Source: CAVXDY01 sp963760715
Lineage (GTDB): Bacteria > Actinomycetota > Thermoleophilia > Miltoncostaeales > Miltoncostaeaceae
Reading direction: 5' to 3'
DNA: 64,000 nucleotides
NCBI GenBank assembly: GCA_963760715.1
Contig: CAVXDY010000003.1
Coordinates: 744,001-808,000, forward strand
A program made the translations under genes and the position numbers. A model generated the notes under the pieces. The model searched no databases and was not told the origin of the DNA. It saw only the letters and a program-made list of their open reading frames with translations. Below, piece after piece: positions 8,474 through 15,120 of this stretch. The first letter of the stretch is position 1. Each line of letters begins with the position of its first letter.

Positions 8474-8530
8474 CCCCGAATAGACGAGTCCGGCGTTCTG
8501 TCGCCCCCCCGAATAGGGGGTTTTGACCCC
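8474..8530. promoter_or_regulatory. putative operator region: CCCCGAATAG repeats and G/C-run palindromes
   Basis: The intergenic region before the secreted-protein gene carries CCCCGAATAG twice (8474-8483 and 8507-8516, 33 bases apart, about three helical turns). The second copy forms CCCCCGAATAGGGGG (8506-8520), and a further GGGG-TTTTGA-CCCC follows (8517-8530). Repeated, phased and palindromic sequence in a divergent intergenic space suggests a transcription-factor site. The regulator is not identified. Confidence 0.4.
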
Positions 8531-8623
8531 TCCCTCTTTACGGCGCGAAGGGGCGCTGTATTGTCGGCGCTGTCACGGGCATTTCCGCCTGGTGGCGACC
8601 CCTTGGAGACTTTGGTCGATTCG

Positions 8624-9664
8624 GTGACGGGCTTCCCTCGTAAACGCCACTCGAGCGGCGGCGCCATCTGGCTCCGGACGGTGCTCGTCGGCGTCGTGCT
8701 GGCACTTGTCGTGCCGGCGCTCGCGATGGCCGAGACCACCGTCGCCCAGGAGCCGGCCACGGCCGAGGCCGCCGCCGCGCCGGCGGTTGAGCCCACCCCG
8801 GCGGCCCCCGCCGCCGACCAGGCGACGCCGGTCAACACGACCGCTCCCGTCGATACGACCGCTCCGGGGGGCACGACGGCCCCGGCCGGCACGGCCGCCC
8901 CGGCGGCGCCGCCCTCGACCACCACCGCGCCGCTCTCGCCGCCCACGCTCGTCGAGCTGCAGCCCGGCACGGCCGTGACCACCACGCCGACGGCGACGGC
9001 GACGACGACCTCGGCGCCCGTCGCCCCGTCGGCTCCGACGGTCCCCGAGGCCGTTCCGGCCGCGCTCCCGACGGCGCCCGACGCGCCGCGCACCGAGGCG
9101 CCCAAGCCGATCGCGGCCCCGGTGCCGGACCAGTCCACCGAGGCCCTGCCCACCGCGCAGAGCGCGTCGCTGGCCGTCGCGCTCGGAAGCGGCCCGGACG
9201 CCTCGGGCGCCGCCGCGGCCAACGCCGCGAGGAACGACCGCAACCTCCGCTCGAACGCCGCGGCCGCGGCGGCCGCCGACTCGATCAAGAGCGCCGGCTT
9301 CGCGAAGCCGATCAGCCTCGAGCGGCCCGGCCAGAGCGTCATCGCCCCGCCCACCCCGCGCGATGAGAGCCGGGCCGGCTTCGGCCAGGCGGCAGAGCGC
9401 GGGAACAATCCCTTCCAGGTCCACCTGGAGGCCCAGGGCGGGCCCGCCCCGGTGGGCTCCTCGCTCCTGGCGGTGCTGGCCAGCTACGTCCTTCCGGGCG
9501 GTGGCAGCCTGCCGATCCAGAGCACCCTGTTCCTGTTCGTCCAGCTCGCGGTGATCCTCGCCTTCGCCCTGGCCCCGCGCCCGGGCTCCGGGGAGCGCCT
9601 TGTGCTGTGGGGCCTGCTGCGCTCCCAGCCCGGGCATCGCCTGGCGGTCCGCCGACCCGGCTAA
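8624..9664 (+). CDS. secreted/anchored Ala-Thr-Pro-rich protein with C-terminal membrane helix
   Basis: About 346 residues if started at GTG 8624; TTG 8612 is an alternative. A basic n-region (RKRHSSGG) and the helix LRTVLVGVVLALVVPALAMA form a signal peptide. The long middle (about residues 35-260) is low complexity, rich in Ala, Pro and Thr with TAPxxTTAP-like repeats, like cell-wall spacer domains. The C-terminus has one helix (LFLFVQLAVILAFALA) and a basic tail, the order of a sorting or membrane anchor, but I see no LPxTG. Probably exported and held at the envelope. Function unknown. Confidence 0.65.
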   Translation: MTGFPRKRHSSGGAIWLRTVLVGVVLALVVPALAMAETTVAQEPATAEAAAAPAVEPTPAAPAADQATPVNTTAPVDTTAPGGTTAPAGTAAPAAPPSTTTAPLSPPTLVELQPGTAVTTTPTATATTTSAPVAPSAPTVPEAVPAALPTAPDAPRTEAPKPIAAPVPDQSTEALPTAQSASLAVALGSGPDASGAAAANAARNDRNLRSNAAAAAAADSIKSAGFAKPISLERPGQSVIAPPTPRDESRAGFGQAAERGNNPFQVHLEAQGGPAPVGSSLLAVLASYVLPGGGSLPIQSTLFLFVQLAVILAFALAPRPGSGERLVLWGLLRSQPGHRLAVRRPG

Positions 9665-9678
9665 GTACCCCTGCCCCA

Positions 9679-9696
9679 CCCGAGGTGCGCCTCGGG
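9679..9696 (+). terminator. hairpin after the secreted-protein gene
   Basis: A perfect 7-bp stem CCCGAGG/CCTCGGG with loop TGCG lies 15 bases after the upstream stop. There is no T-run, so it would be a weak or non-canonical terminator, or an mRNA-stabilising hairpin. Confidence 0.4.
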
Positions 9697-9764
9697 ACGG
9701 GCACTCCGCGTCCCGCGCCGGCTTGGTCGGCGCACACTCTTCGCGAGAGATTGGGGTACGACAG

Positions 9765-10188
9765 ATGCAAGCGATGCAGATTCTCGTCCTGGGACCCGAG
9801 GGGGTCGGACGATCGGCGCTGTGCCAGACGCTCACGCGCCTGGGCTACGTGGTGATGGCCGCCGAGGCCCGCCACGACCGGCTGGCACCCGTCAAGCGGT
9901 GACATCGTGATGCTCGACCTGCGCGGCGAGGACGCCGACTGGGGCGAGCTGGCCGAGGGCCTGGCCGCCGACGAGCGGCCGGTGATGATCGTCTCCGAGC
10001 GCCCCCGGCGCCTGGTGCGGGCCCTGTCGGGCCGGCCGGCCGGCACGATGCTGTTGACCGGCTCGGAGTCGGACGCCGGCTACCGGGTGGCCCTGTCGGT
10101 GTGCCAGGCGCTTCGGCGCTCGGCCCTGGCGCGCGCCCAGGCGGCCGCACCCCGCAACGGCGCGGCGGCCCGGGTGGCGGCCCTGTGA
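9765..10188 (+). CDS. receiver-like (atypical response regulator) protein, frameshifted
   Basis: Two reading frames join into one about 140-residue protein if one extra base near 9897-9901 is ignored. The first frame starts MQILVLGPEGVGRSALCQTL and stops at TGA 9900; the second continues DIVMLDLRGEDADWGELAEG to 10188. DIVMLDLR matches the phospho-acceptor strand of receiver domains (usual DxVLLDLxMP), but the first acidic pair and the KPF lysine are not evident, so it may be a pseudo-receiver. The nominal length is 3n+1, matching a single inserted base. A true pseudogene is possible. Confidence 0.5.
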
Positions 10189-10457
10189 TGGGCGAGCCCG
10201 GAGACCAACCGAGCGTCACGAGCCGCGCGCGACCGGCCCATGGCCGGACGGCTGCTGCCCCGGGACCTCGGACAGCCCCCGATCGGGGAAGCGGATCCGC
10301 CGCCTGGGACGACGAGGGCGGGTCCCGATCGGGAAGTGGATCCGCGGTGGGGCGGCGCGCCGCCCGGCCGATCTGGCCCCAGCCGATCGGCGCTCAGAAC
10401 GAGGTCGAGATCGAGATGGAGATGGATGTCCGAGAGTTCCTCATCGGCGGGCTGTAG
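10188..10457 (+). CDS. doubtful low-complexity ORF (89 aa)
   Basis: An open frame whose ATG overlaps the preceding stop (TGATG). The product is rich in Gly, Ser, Arg and Ala, with two related segments (DRGSGSAA and RSGSGSAV) that merely translate a DNA repeat. The acidic end NEVEIEMEMDVREFLIGGL is the only protein-like stretch. It could be a coupled small gene or non-coding spacer. Confidence 0.25.
   Translation: MGEPGDQPSVTSRARPAHGRTAAAPGPRTAPDRGSGSAAWDDEGGSRSGSGSAVGRRAARPIWPQPIGAQNEVEIEMEMDVREFLIGGL
10277..10345. repeat. two copies of a 22-base repeat containing CCCGATCGGG
   Basis: CCCGATCGGG(G)AAGCGGATCCGC begins at 10278 and a near copy, with AAGTGG for AAGCGG, begins at 10324. Each starts with a perfect palindrome and contains GGATCC. 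The second copy lies about 46 bases after the first. They may be regulatory or a local duplication. Confidence 0.45.
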
Positions 10458-10466
10458 GCTCGGAGC

Positions 10467-10820
10467 GTGGGTCTCTTCGAGGGCATCGACACCGTCTTCT
10501 ACCAGGTGTGCAGCATGGACCGGGCCATCGCCTTCTACGAGGGCACGCTCGGGCTCACCCTGCTCCGGCGCGAGGGTCGGGACTGGGCGGAGCTGGACGC
10601 GGGCCAGGTGACCCTGGCGCTCTCCGGCGAGCTCGCCACGCGCCCCCACCAGGGCGGCGCGACCGTGGTCCTGCGCGCGTCCGACATCCAGTCGCTCGAC
10701 CGGCACCTTGCCGAGCACAACGTCCAGCGCGGCCCGATCGAGGACATGGGCGGCGCCAGGATGATCCAGTTCTTCGATCCGGACGGGAACGAGATCGTCG
10801 CCATGCAGCCGGACGCCTGA
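10467..10820 (+). CDS. VOC-family (glyoxalase/bleomycin-resistance-like) protein
   Basis: A 117-residue single-module VOC protein starting at GTG 10467. It has paired beta-alpha-beta-beta-beta halves, with CSMDRAIAFYEGTLGLTLLRR opening the first and IQFFDPDGNEIVAMQP closing the second. The terminal Glu of the DPDGNEI motif is a usual metal ligand. Members range from glyoxalase I to dioxygenases and resistance proteins; the substrate cannot be told. Nine bases separate it from the doubtful ORF upstream. Confidence 0.85.
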   Translation: MGLFEGIDTVFYQVCSMDRAIAFYEGTLGLTLLRREGRDWAELDAGQVTLALSGELATRPHQGGATVVLRASDIQSLDRHLAEHNVQRGPIEDMGGARMIQFFDPDGNEIVAMQPDA

Positions 10821-10827
10821 TGCGGGC

Positions 10828-11220
10828 CTAGCGCTCCTCCGGGCCGACGCCGGCGCGCACCCGCGCGACCTCGGCGATGAGGCCCTCGACGTCCTCGGCC
10901 CCGATGGCGATCCGCCGGGCCGGCCACGACAGCGGGGTGCGCACGCGCACCGGCTCCGCGAGCTCCAGCAGCACCATGGGGCCCGGCCCGCCGGCGAAGG
11001 CCACGAGGCCGCGGGCGATGCGGACGCCGACGCCGAACCACCACGGCCAGTCCATCGTGCCGACCGCGGTGATCAGCCCGACGGGGACGTTCGCGCTGCC
11101 CAGCCACCCCATGCGGACGGACACGCGCTCGTCGTCAACCGTAACCGTGGGATGCCCCGCGGCGAGCGGCACGAGAACGGGTAGCGCCCAGCGGCTTCGC
11201 CTGATCGGAAAGGTCTTCAC
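10828..11220 (-). CDS. conserved hypothetical protein (130 aa), PH-like fold candidate
   Basis: A 130-residue protein with alternating beta strands (HPTVTVDDERVSVRMGWLG, ANVPVGLITAVGTMDWPW) and a closing helix (AEDVEGLIAEVARVRAG). This order resembles bacterial PH-like domains, and the WPWWFGVGVRIARG segment is typical of small actinobacterial proteins of unknown role. There is no strong membrane helix or signal peptide. Convergent with the VOC gene, divergent from htpX. Confidence 0.65.
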   Translation of the reverse strand: MKTFPIRRSRWALPVLVPLAAGHPTVTVDDERVSVRMGWLGSANVPVGLITAVGTMDWPWWFGVGVRIARGLVAFAGGPGPMVLLELAEPVRVRTPLSWPARRIAIGAEDVEGLIAEVARVRAGVGPEER

Positions 11221-11290
11221 CGCCCCATAAGGCTACGCCCAGGGGTCGGCGTATCATCGATGGGAGGGAAGAACGACGGAGGGCGGCGCG

Positions 11291-12202
11291 GTGCGCAAGT
11301 GGTACGGGAGGGATCGCGGGCTGACGACCAGGATGGGCCTGACCATCTTCGGTCTGGGCCTCGTCTACGTCCTGTTCATCGGGGCGATGATCGCGGCGGG
11401 CGTGGGGGCCATCACCATCCTGGTCATCGCCGGGGGCTTCGCCGTGGCGCAGCTCCTGTTCGGCGACAAGATCGCCCTGGCGTCGATGCGCGCGAAGGTC
11501 ACGACGCCCGAGGAGCAGCCCGAGCTGCACGCCATGATCGAGCGGCTCTGCCAGCTCGCCGACATTCCCAAGCCCCGCGTCGCGGTGTCGGAGATGGACA
11601 TGCCGAACGCGTTCGCCGCGGGCCACAACCGCAAGAGCGCGACGGTGTGCGTCACCACCGGCCTGATGCAGCGCCTGGAGCCGCGCGAGCTGGAGGGCGT
11701 GATCGCCCACGAGCTCTCCCACATCGTGAACAAGGACGTCATCGTGATGACGGTCGCCGGGTTCCTGGCGACGGTCGCCGGCCTGTTCGTGCGCTTCGGG
11801 ATCTACAGCGGCATGAGCGGCGGGCGCGGGCGCGACAACAGCGCCGCCGTGTTCTTCATCGTCATCCTCGTCTCGGTGGTCGTGTACGTGGTGTCGTTCC
11901 TGCTCCTGAGGGCCCTCTCGCGCTACCGCGAGTTCGCCGCCGACCGCGGCGCGGCGATCATGACCGGGGCGCCGGCGCAGCTCGCCGCGGCGCTCCAGAA
12001 GATCTCCGGGACCATGACCAGGATCCCGACGCGCGACCTGCGCGCCGCCGAGGGGATGAACGCCTTCTTCATCATGCCGGCCGTGGCGAAGGGCTTCTCG
12101 CTCTCGAGCATCGTCTCCACCCACCCCCCGACGGAGAAGCGCATCGAGCGGCTCATGGCCATGCAGGCGACGCTCGACTCGTCGCCGGGCACGGCACTCT
12201 AG
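11291..12202 (+). CDS. htpX: zinc metalloprotease HtpX (M48)
   Basis: Membrane protease that degrades misfolded membrane proteins. The 303-residue protein has two N-terminal helices (TIFGLGLVYVLFIGAMIAAG and AITILVIAGGFAVAQ), the zinc motif HELSHIV in GVIAHELSHIVNKD, two further helices around residues 155-205, and the third-ligand region RYREFAADRGAA. STHPPTEKRIERL near the end is typical of HtpX. GTG start at 11291. The next gene is the Psp-associated pspAB 13 bases downstream, with pspA and pspAA facing it, marking an envelope-stress locus. Confidence 0.95.
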   Translation: MRKWYGRDRGLTTRMGLTIFGLGLVYVLFIGAMIAAGVGAITILVIAGGFAVAQLLFGDKIALASMRAKVTTPEEQPELHAMIERLCQLADIPKPRVAVSEMDMPNAFAAGHNRKSATVCVTTGLMQRLEPRELEGVIAHELSHIVNKDVIVMTVAGFLATVAGLFVRFGIYSGMSGGRGRDNSAAVFFIVILVSVVVYVVSFLLLRALSRYREFAADRGAAIMTGAPAQLAAALQKISGTMTRIPTRDLRAAEGMNAFFIMPAVAKGFSLSSIVSTHPPTEKRIERLMAMQATLDSSPGTAL

Positions 12203-12215
12203 GCCCGCGCCGCCG

Positions 12216-12798
12216 ATGGGACTGCTCGACGTCCTGCGCGGCCAGCGCGCGCCCAAGCGCGCCAACCTCGACCGGCTCTTCGCGATCGGCAACGCCGCCC
12301 TCACGCTCCAGACGTCGCTCGCGATCGTGCCGACGGGGCGGGCGGGCGTGTGCTTCAAGCCGATCGACGCCGCCCTCTTCGACGAGATCATCGCGGAGGT
12401 CCAGCAGCTCCTGACGCTGGCCAACTCGGAGGCCGGGACGAAGACCGAGCAGCACTCGGACTCCTTCGGCTTCGCGTGGGTGGTCATCTCCGACCCCGAC
12501 CTCGACGACGTGGTCACGGCCACCCACCTGGTGAGCCAGACGCTGGAGGAGCGCGGGTACTCCGAGCAGCTCCTGTGCGCGGTGTTCGGGTTCCGCGCCG
12601 GCGACGGCCCCGTCCACCTCGTCTACGGCTACAAGCGCGGCACCTTCTATCCCTTCGCGCCGCGCGCCGGCAAGCAGCGCGACAACGGGATCGAGCTGCG
12701 GCTGAAGGGGGTGCTCGAGAAGGAGATCCCCATCGAGCCGGAGCTCGAGCGGTGGTACCCGGTGTGGGACGCCCCCGTGGACGGCGGAGGTCAGCTGA
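12216..12798 (+). CDS. pspAB: PspA-associated protein PspAB, frameshifted near its end
   Basis: The N-terminus MGLLDVLRGQRAPKRANLDR, the segment HSDSFGFAWVVISDPDLDD and the end ELERWYPVWDAPV match the PspAB family (about 190 residues). The undisturbed frame has no stop here and runs antisense through the VOC gene to 13130. Removing one base from GGCGGAGG near 12784-12788 gives an ending DGEVS and TGA at 12796-12798, restoring normal length and leaving only an 8-base convergent overlap. I take that as the real end. Role in the phage-shock response is inferred from its neighbours. Confidence 0.78.
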
Positions 12799-13198
12799 CC
12801 CCGATCGGGGATGCGATCTCGATGAGGGTGCCGAAGGGGTCGCGCACCCAGCCCACCACCTGGTTCTGCGGCTGGGGCGCCGGCTCGGCCAGGACGGTGC
12901 ACCCCTCGGCCACCGCGTGGGCGAAGGCCGCGTGGACGTCGTCGAACACCAGGGCCAGCTCGACGTTCGCGGGCGGCTCGTCCGGGCCCGGCCGCCGCAC
13001 TCCGTGCGGCAGGTGCCCATCGGCCAGCGCCTCCGCCGCGAAGGCGAGGGCGGTCGAGCCGGTGTCGAGCTGCCCGAAGTTCCCGGTGGGGTCGACGAAG
13101 GCCCTCGTCAGGCCGAAGGCGCGCTCGTAGAACTCCACCGCCCGCTCCACCTCGGGCACGTAGACGATCACCCATCCCAGGGTCGCCCGCTCGCTCAT
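12791..13198 (-). CDS. VOC-family (glyoxalase-like) protein
   Basis: A 135-residue VOC module: LGWVIVYVPEVERAVEFYERAFG, a middle strand pair with GQLDTGSTALAFA, and the closing VVGWVRDPFGTLIEIASP. The DPFGTLIEI motif with Glu is the usual second-half metal ligand. ATG at 13198. It follows the AraC-type regulator on the same strand after 73 bases. Substrate unknown. Confidence 0.85.
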   Translation of the reverse strand: MSERATLGWVIVYVPEVERAVEFYERAFGLTRAFVDPTGNFGQLDTGSTALAFAAEALADGHLPHGVRRPGPDEPPANVELALVFDDVHAAFAHAVAEGCTVLAEPAPQPQNQVVGWVRDPFGTLIEIASPIGVS

Positions 13199-13271
13199 GC
13201 CGCCCTCCTCGTCGCCGTGTGTCCGCGGCCATCATCCCGCCCGCGGACGCCGGTCGTCTTGAAGGAAACGG

Positions 13272-14003
13272 CTATGCGGCGAGGAGCGTGGGCGGCACCC
13301 CGGCCAGGGCGCGGCAGTCGTTGACGAGGTGGGACTGGTCGGCGTAGCCCGCCTCGAACGCCACCTCGGACCACCCGCGCTCCCCGCCCGAGCCGGCGAT
13401 CGCGAGGGCCCGATGCAGCCGCACCACCCTCGCGAACCGCTTGGGGCCGTAGCCCACCTCGGCCGTGAAGCGCCGGCGCAGGTGTCGCTGCCCCACCCCC
13501 AGCCGGCCGGCGAGGGCCGCGATCGGCTCACGCCCCCGCAGTCCGGCGACCGCGGCGGCCACCAGCGGGTCGGGAGAGGACGCCCGCGCCACGCGCCGTT
13601 CCAGCCACTGCAGCAGCAGCCCGCCGCGCTCCTCCGGCCGGGCGGCGCCCGCCACCGCCTCCTCCAGGCGCTCCGCGTCCGGGCCCCAGACCTCGGCCGC
13701 GGGCGGGCGGACATCGAGCAGCGCGTCGGCCGGCACCCCGAGCAACGCCGGCGCGCCACCGGGCCGGAATCGCACGCCCACGGCGCCCTCGCCGGGCGCC
13801 ATCCGCGCGAGGAACGCCGTGGTGCTGGGTCCCACGGCCAGGAGCCCCGCGCCGTCAATCCAGATCAGGTCGATGCAGCCGTCGGGCAGCACGCGGTGCA
13901 CGTCCTCCGCCGCGTCCCCCGGCGCGCGCCGCCGCCACAGGCACTCCACCCACGGCCGCAGGGCGGCGGGGGGAGCGAGCTCGCGGTAGCCGGCGTCGGG
14001 CAT
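13272..14003 (-). CDS. AraC-family transcriptional regulator
   Basis: A 243-residue protein. The N-terminal half (YRELAPPAALRPWVECLWRRR, HRVLPDGCIDLIWIDG) is the sensor-like domain common in AraC-type regulators, with HxVLPDGCxDLxW as hallmark. The C-terminal half has two helix-turn-helix motifs: PIAALAGRLGVGQRHLRRRF and SEVAFEAGYADQSHLVNDCR. ATG at 14003. It sits 29 bases after pspAA and 73 before the VOC gene, so it may be co-transcribed with either. Effector unknown. Confidence 0.88.
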   Translation of the reverse strand: MPDAGYRELAPPAALRPWVECLWRRRAPGDAAEDVHRVLPDGCIDLIWIDGAGLLAVGPSTTAFLARMAPGEGAVGVRFRPGGAPALLGVPADALLDVRPPAAEVWGPDAERLEEAVAGAARPEERGGLLLQWLERRVARASSPDPLVAAAVAGLRGREPIAALAGRLGVGQRHLRRRFTAEVGYGPKRFARVVRLHRALAIAGSGGERGWSEVAFEAGYADQSHLVNDCRALAGVPPTLLAA

Positions 14004-14032
14004 GGGGGCGATCCGCGAGGCCGGCCCGCGCC

Positions 14033-14311
14033 TCAGTCGGGGATGAGCCCCTCGGAGGAGAGCAGCTCCCGGGCGTCGTCCAGGGTCGTGCCGTGTCCGG
14101 GCACGATGGCGTCGGAGCCCTCGAACTCGTCGGTGTCGAGCGGCGTGCCGACCCGCACGACGGTGTCCACCAGCTCGGTCAGCGCGGCCGTGAAGCCGGC
14201 GGCGTCGGAGGCGTCGGCGGCGGCCTGAACCCGGTCGTCGATCGCGTTGAGGGCGAAGAAGTCGGCGTCGTCCAGGCGGTACTGGCCCTCGCCGAGGATG
14301 CGGACGATCAC
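14033..14311 (-). CDS. pspAA: PspA-associated protein PspAA
   Basis: A 92-residue protein matching PspAA: it starts MIVRILGEGQYRLDD, has a helical middle and ends with LDDARELLSSEGLIPD. Its ATG overlaps the stop of pspA by four bases, the arrangement known for the pspA-pspAA pair in actinobacteria and archaea. It is thought to work with PspA at stressed membranes, though its biochemical role is not established. Confidence 0.85.
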   Translation of the reverse strand: MIVRILGEGQYRLDDADFFALNAIDDRVQAAADASDAAGFTAALTELVDTVVRVGTPLDTDEFEGSDAIVPGHGTTLDDARELLSSEGLIPD

Positions 14312-15069
14312 GACTTCTGCTCCCCCTCCCCGCCCGCGCCCCCGCTCCCGATCTGATCGGGGGGCGGCGCGCCGGCGCCGAGCTCGGCCTTCATCTTCTC
14401 GAGCTCGCTGTCCACGTCGCCCTTGGCCGAGATCTGCTCGAGCTCCCGGTCGATGGAGTCGCGGTTGTCGGTGAGGTCGGTGAGCGCGCCCGACTCGAGC
14501 AGCTCGTCGATCGCGCCCGCGCGGGCGCGCATGGTCTCGGTCTTGTTCTCGGCCCGCTCGATGGCGAGGCCCACGTCGGCCATGTCCTCGGAGACCCCGG
14601 TCACCGCCTCGGAGATCTTGGTCTGCGCCTCGGCCGCGGTGTACTGGGCCTTGATGGTCTCCTTGCGCGTGCGGAAGGCCTCGACCTTGGCCGTCAGCCG
14701 CTGCTCGGCCAGCACCAGCTTGTCCTGCTCGATCTGGAGCTGGGCCTTCTGCTCGTCGATCGACTGGAGCTGGAGCTGGGCCGCCTTCTTGCGCTCGAGC
14801 GCCACGCGGGCCAGATCCTCGCGCCCCTGCGCGAGCGCCTGGCGGGCCTGCCCGTCGAGCTTCTCGACGCTCTGCTCGAGCTTTGCCGCCTGGATCTCGA
14901 GGCGCTTCTTGCTGGTGGCCACGTCCGCCACGCCGCGGCGCACGTTCTGCACCATCTCGAGCTGCTTCTCGTAGGAGTAGTCGAGCGTCTCCCGAGGGTC
15001 CTCGGCGCGGTCCAGCACCTTGCTCGCCTTGGCCTTGACGATGGTCGTGAATCGGCCCATCAGGCCCAT
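14308..15069 (-). CDS. pspA: phage shock protein A (PspA/IM30 family)
   Basis: Membrane-binding coiled-coil protein that oligomerises to protect damaged inner membrane. The 253-residue protein begins MGLMGRFTTIVKAKASKVLD, then EDPRETLDYSYEKQLEMVQN, followed by about 150 residues of coiled coil rich in Lys, Glu and Ala. The C-terminal tail is Gly/Pro-rich. The ATG at 15069 has GGGAG nine bases upstream and gives the canonical amphipathic helix; ATG 15060 is an alternative. First gene of pspA-pspAA. Confidence 0.93.
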   Translation of the reverse strand: MGLMGRFTTIVKAKASKVLDRAEDPRETLDYSYEKQLEMVQNVRRGVADVATSKKRLEIQAAKLEQSVEKLDGQARQALAQGREDLARVALERKKAAQLQLQSIDEQKAQLQIEQDKLVLAEQRLTAKVEAFRTRKETIKAQYTAAEAQTKISEAVTGVSEDMADVGLAIERAENKTETMRARAGAIDELLESGALTDLTDNRDSIDRELEQISAKGDVDSELEKMKAELGAGAPPPDQIGSGGAGGEGEQKS

Positions 15070-15120
15070 CGCACCGCTCCCTTCGATCCCCGCAGGACCG
15101 CCCGAGGATACCATCGGCCC

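Noticed and set aside
9897..9903. Programmed +1 frameshift (prfB-like stop slip) in the receiver-like gene
   Set aside because: The site reads CGG-TGA-C with no slippery CTT and no upstream ribosome-site stimulator; five similar extra bases occur in other genes, so error is simpler.
12799..13130. C-terminal extension of pspAB
   Set aside because: Sequence after WDAPV is unlike the family and is antisense to a good VOC gene; a single extra base explains the lost stop.
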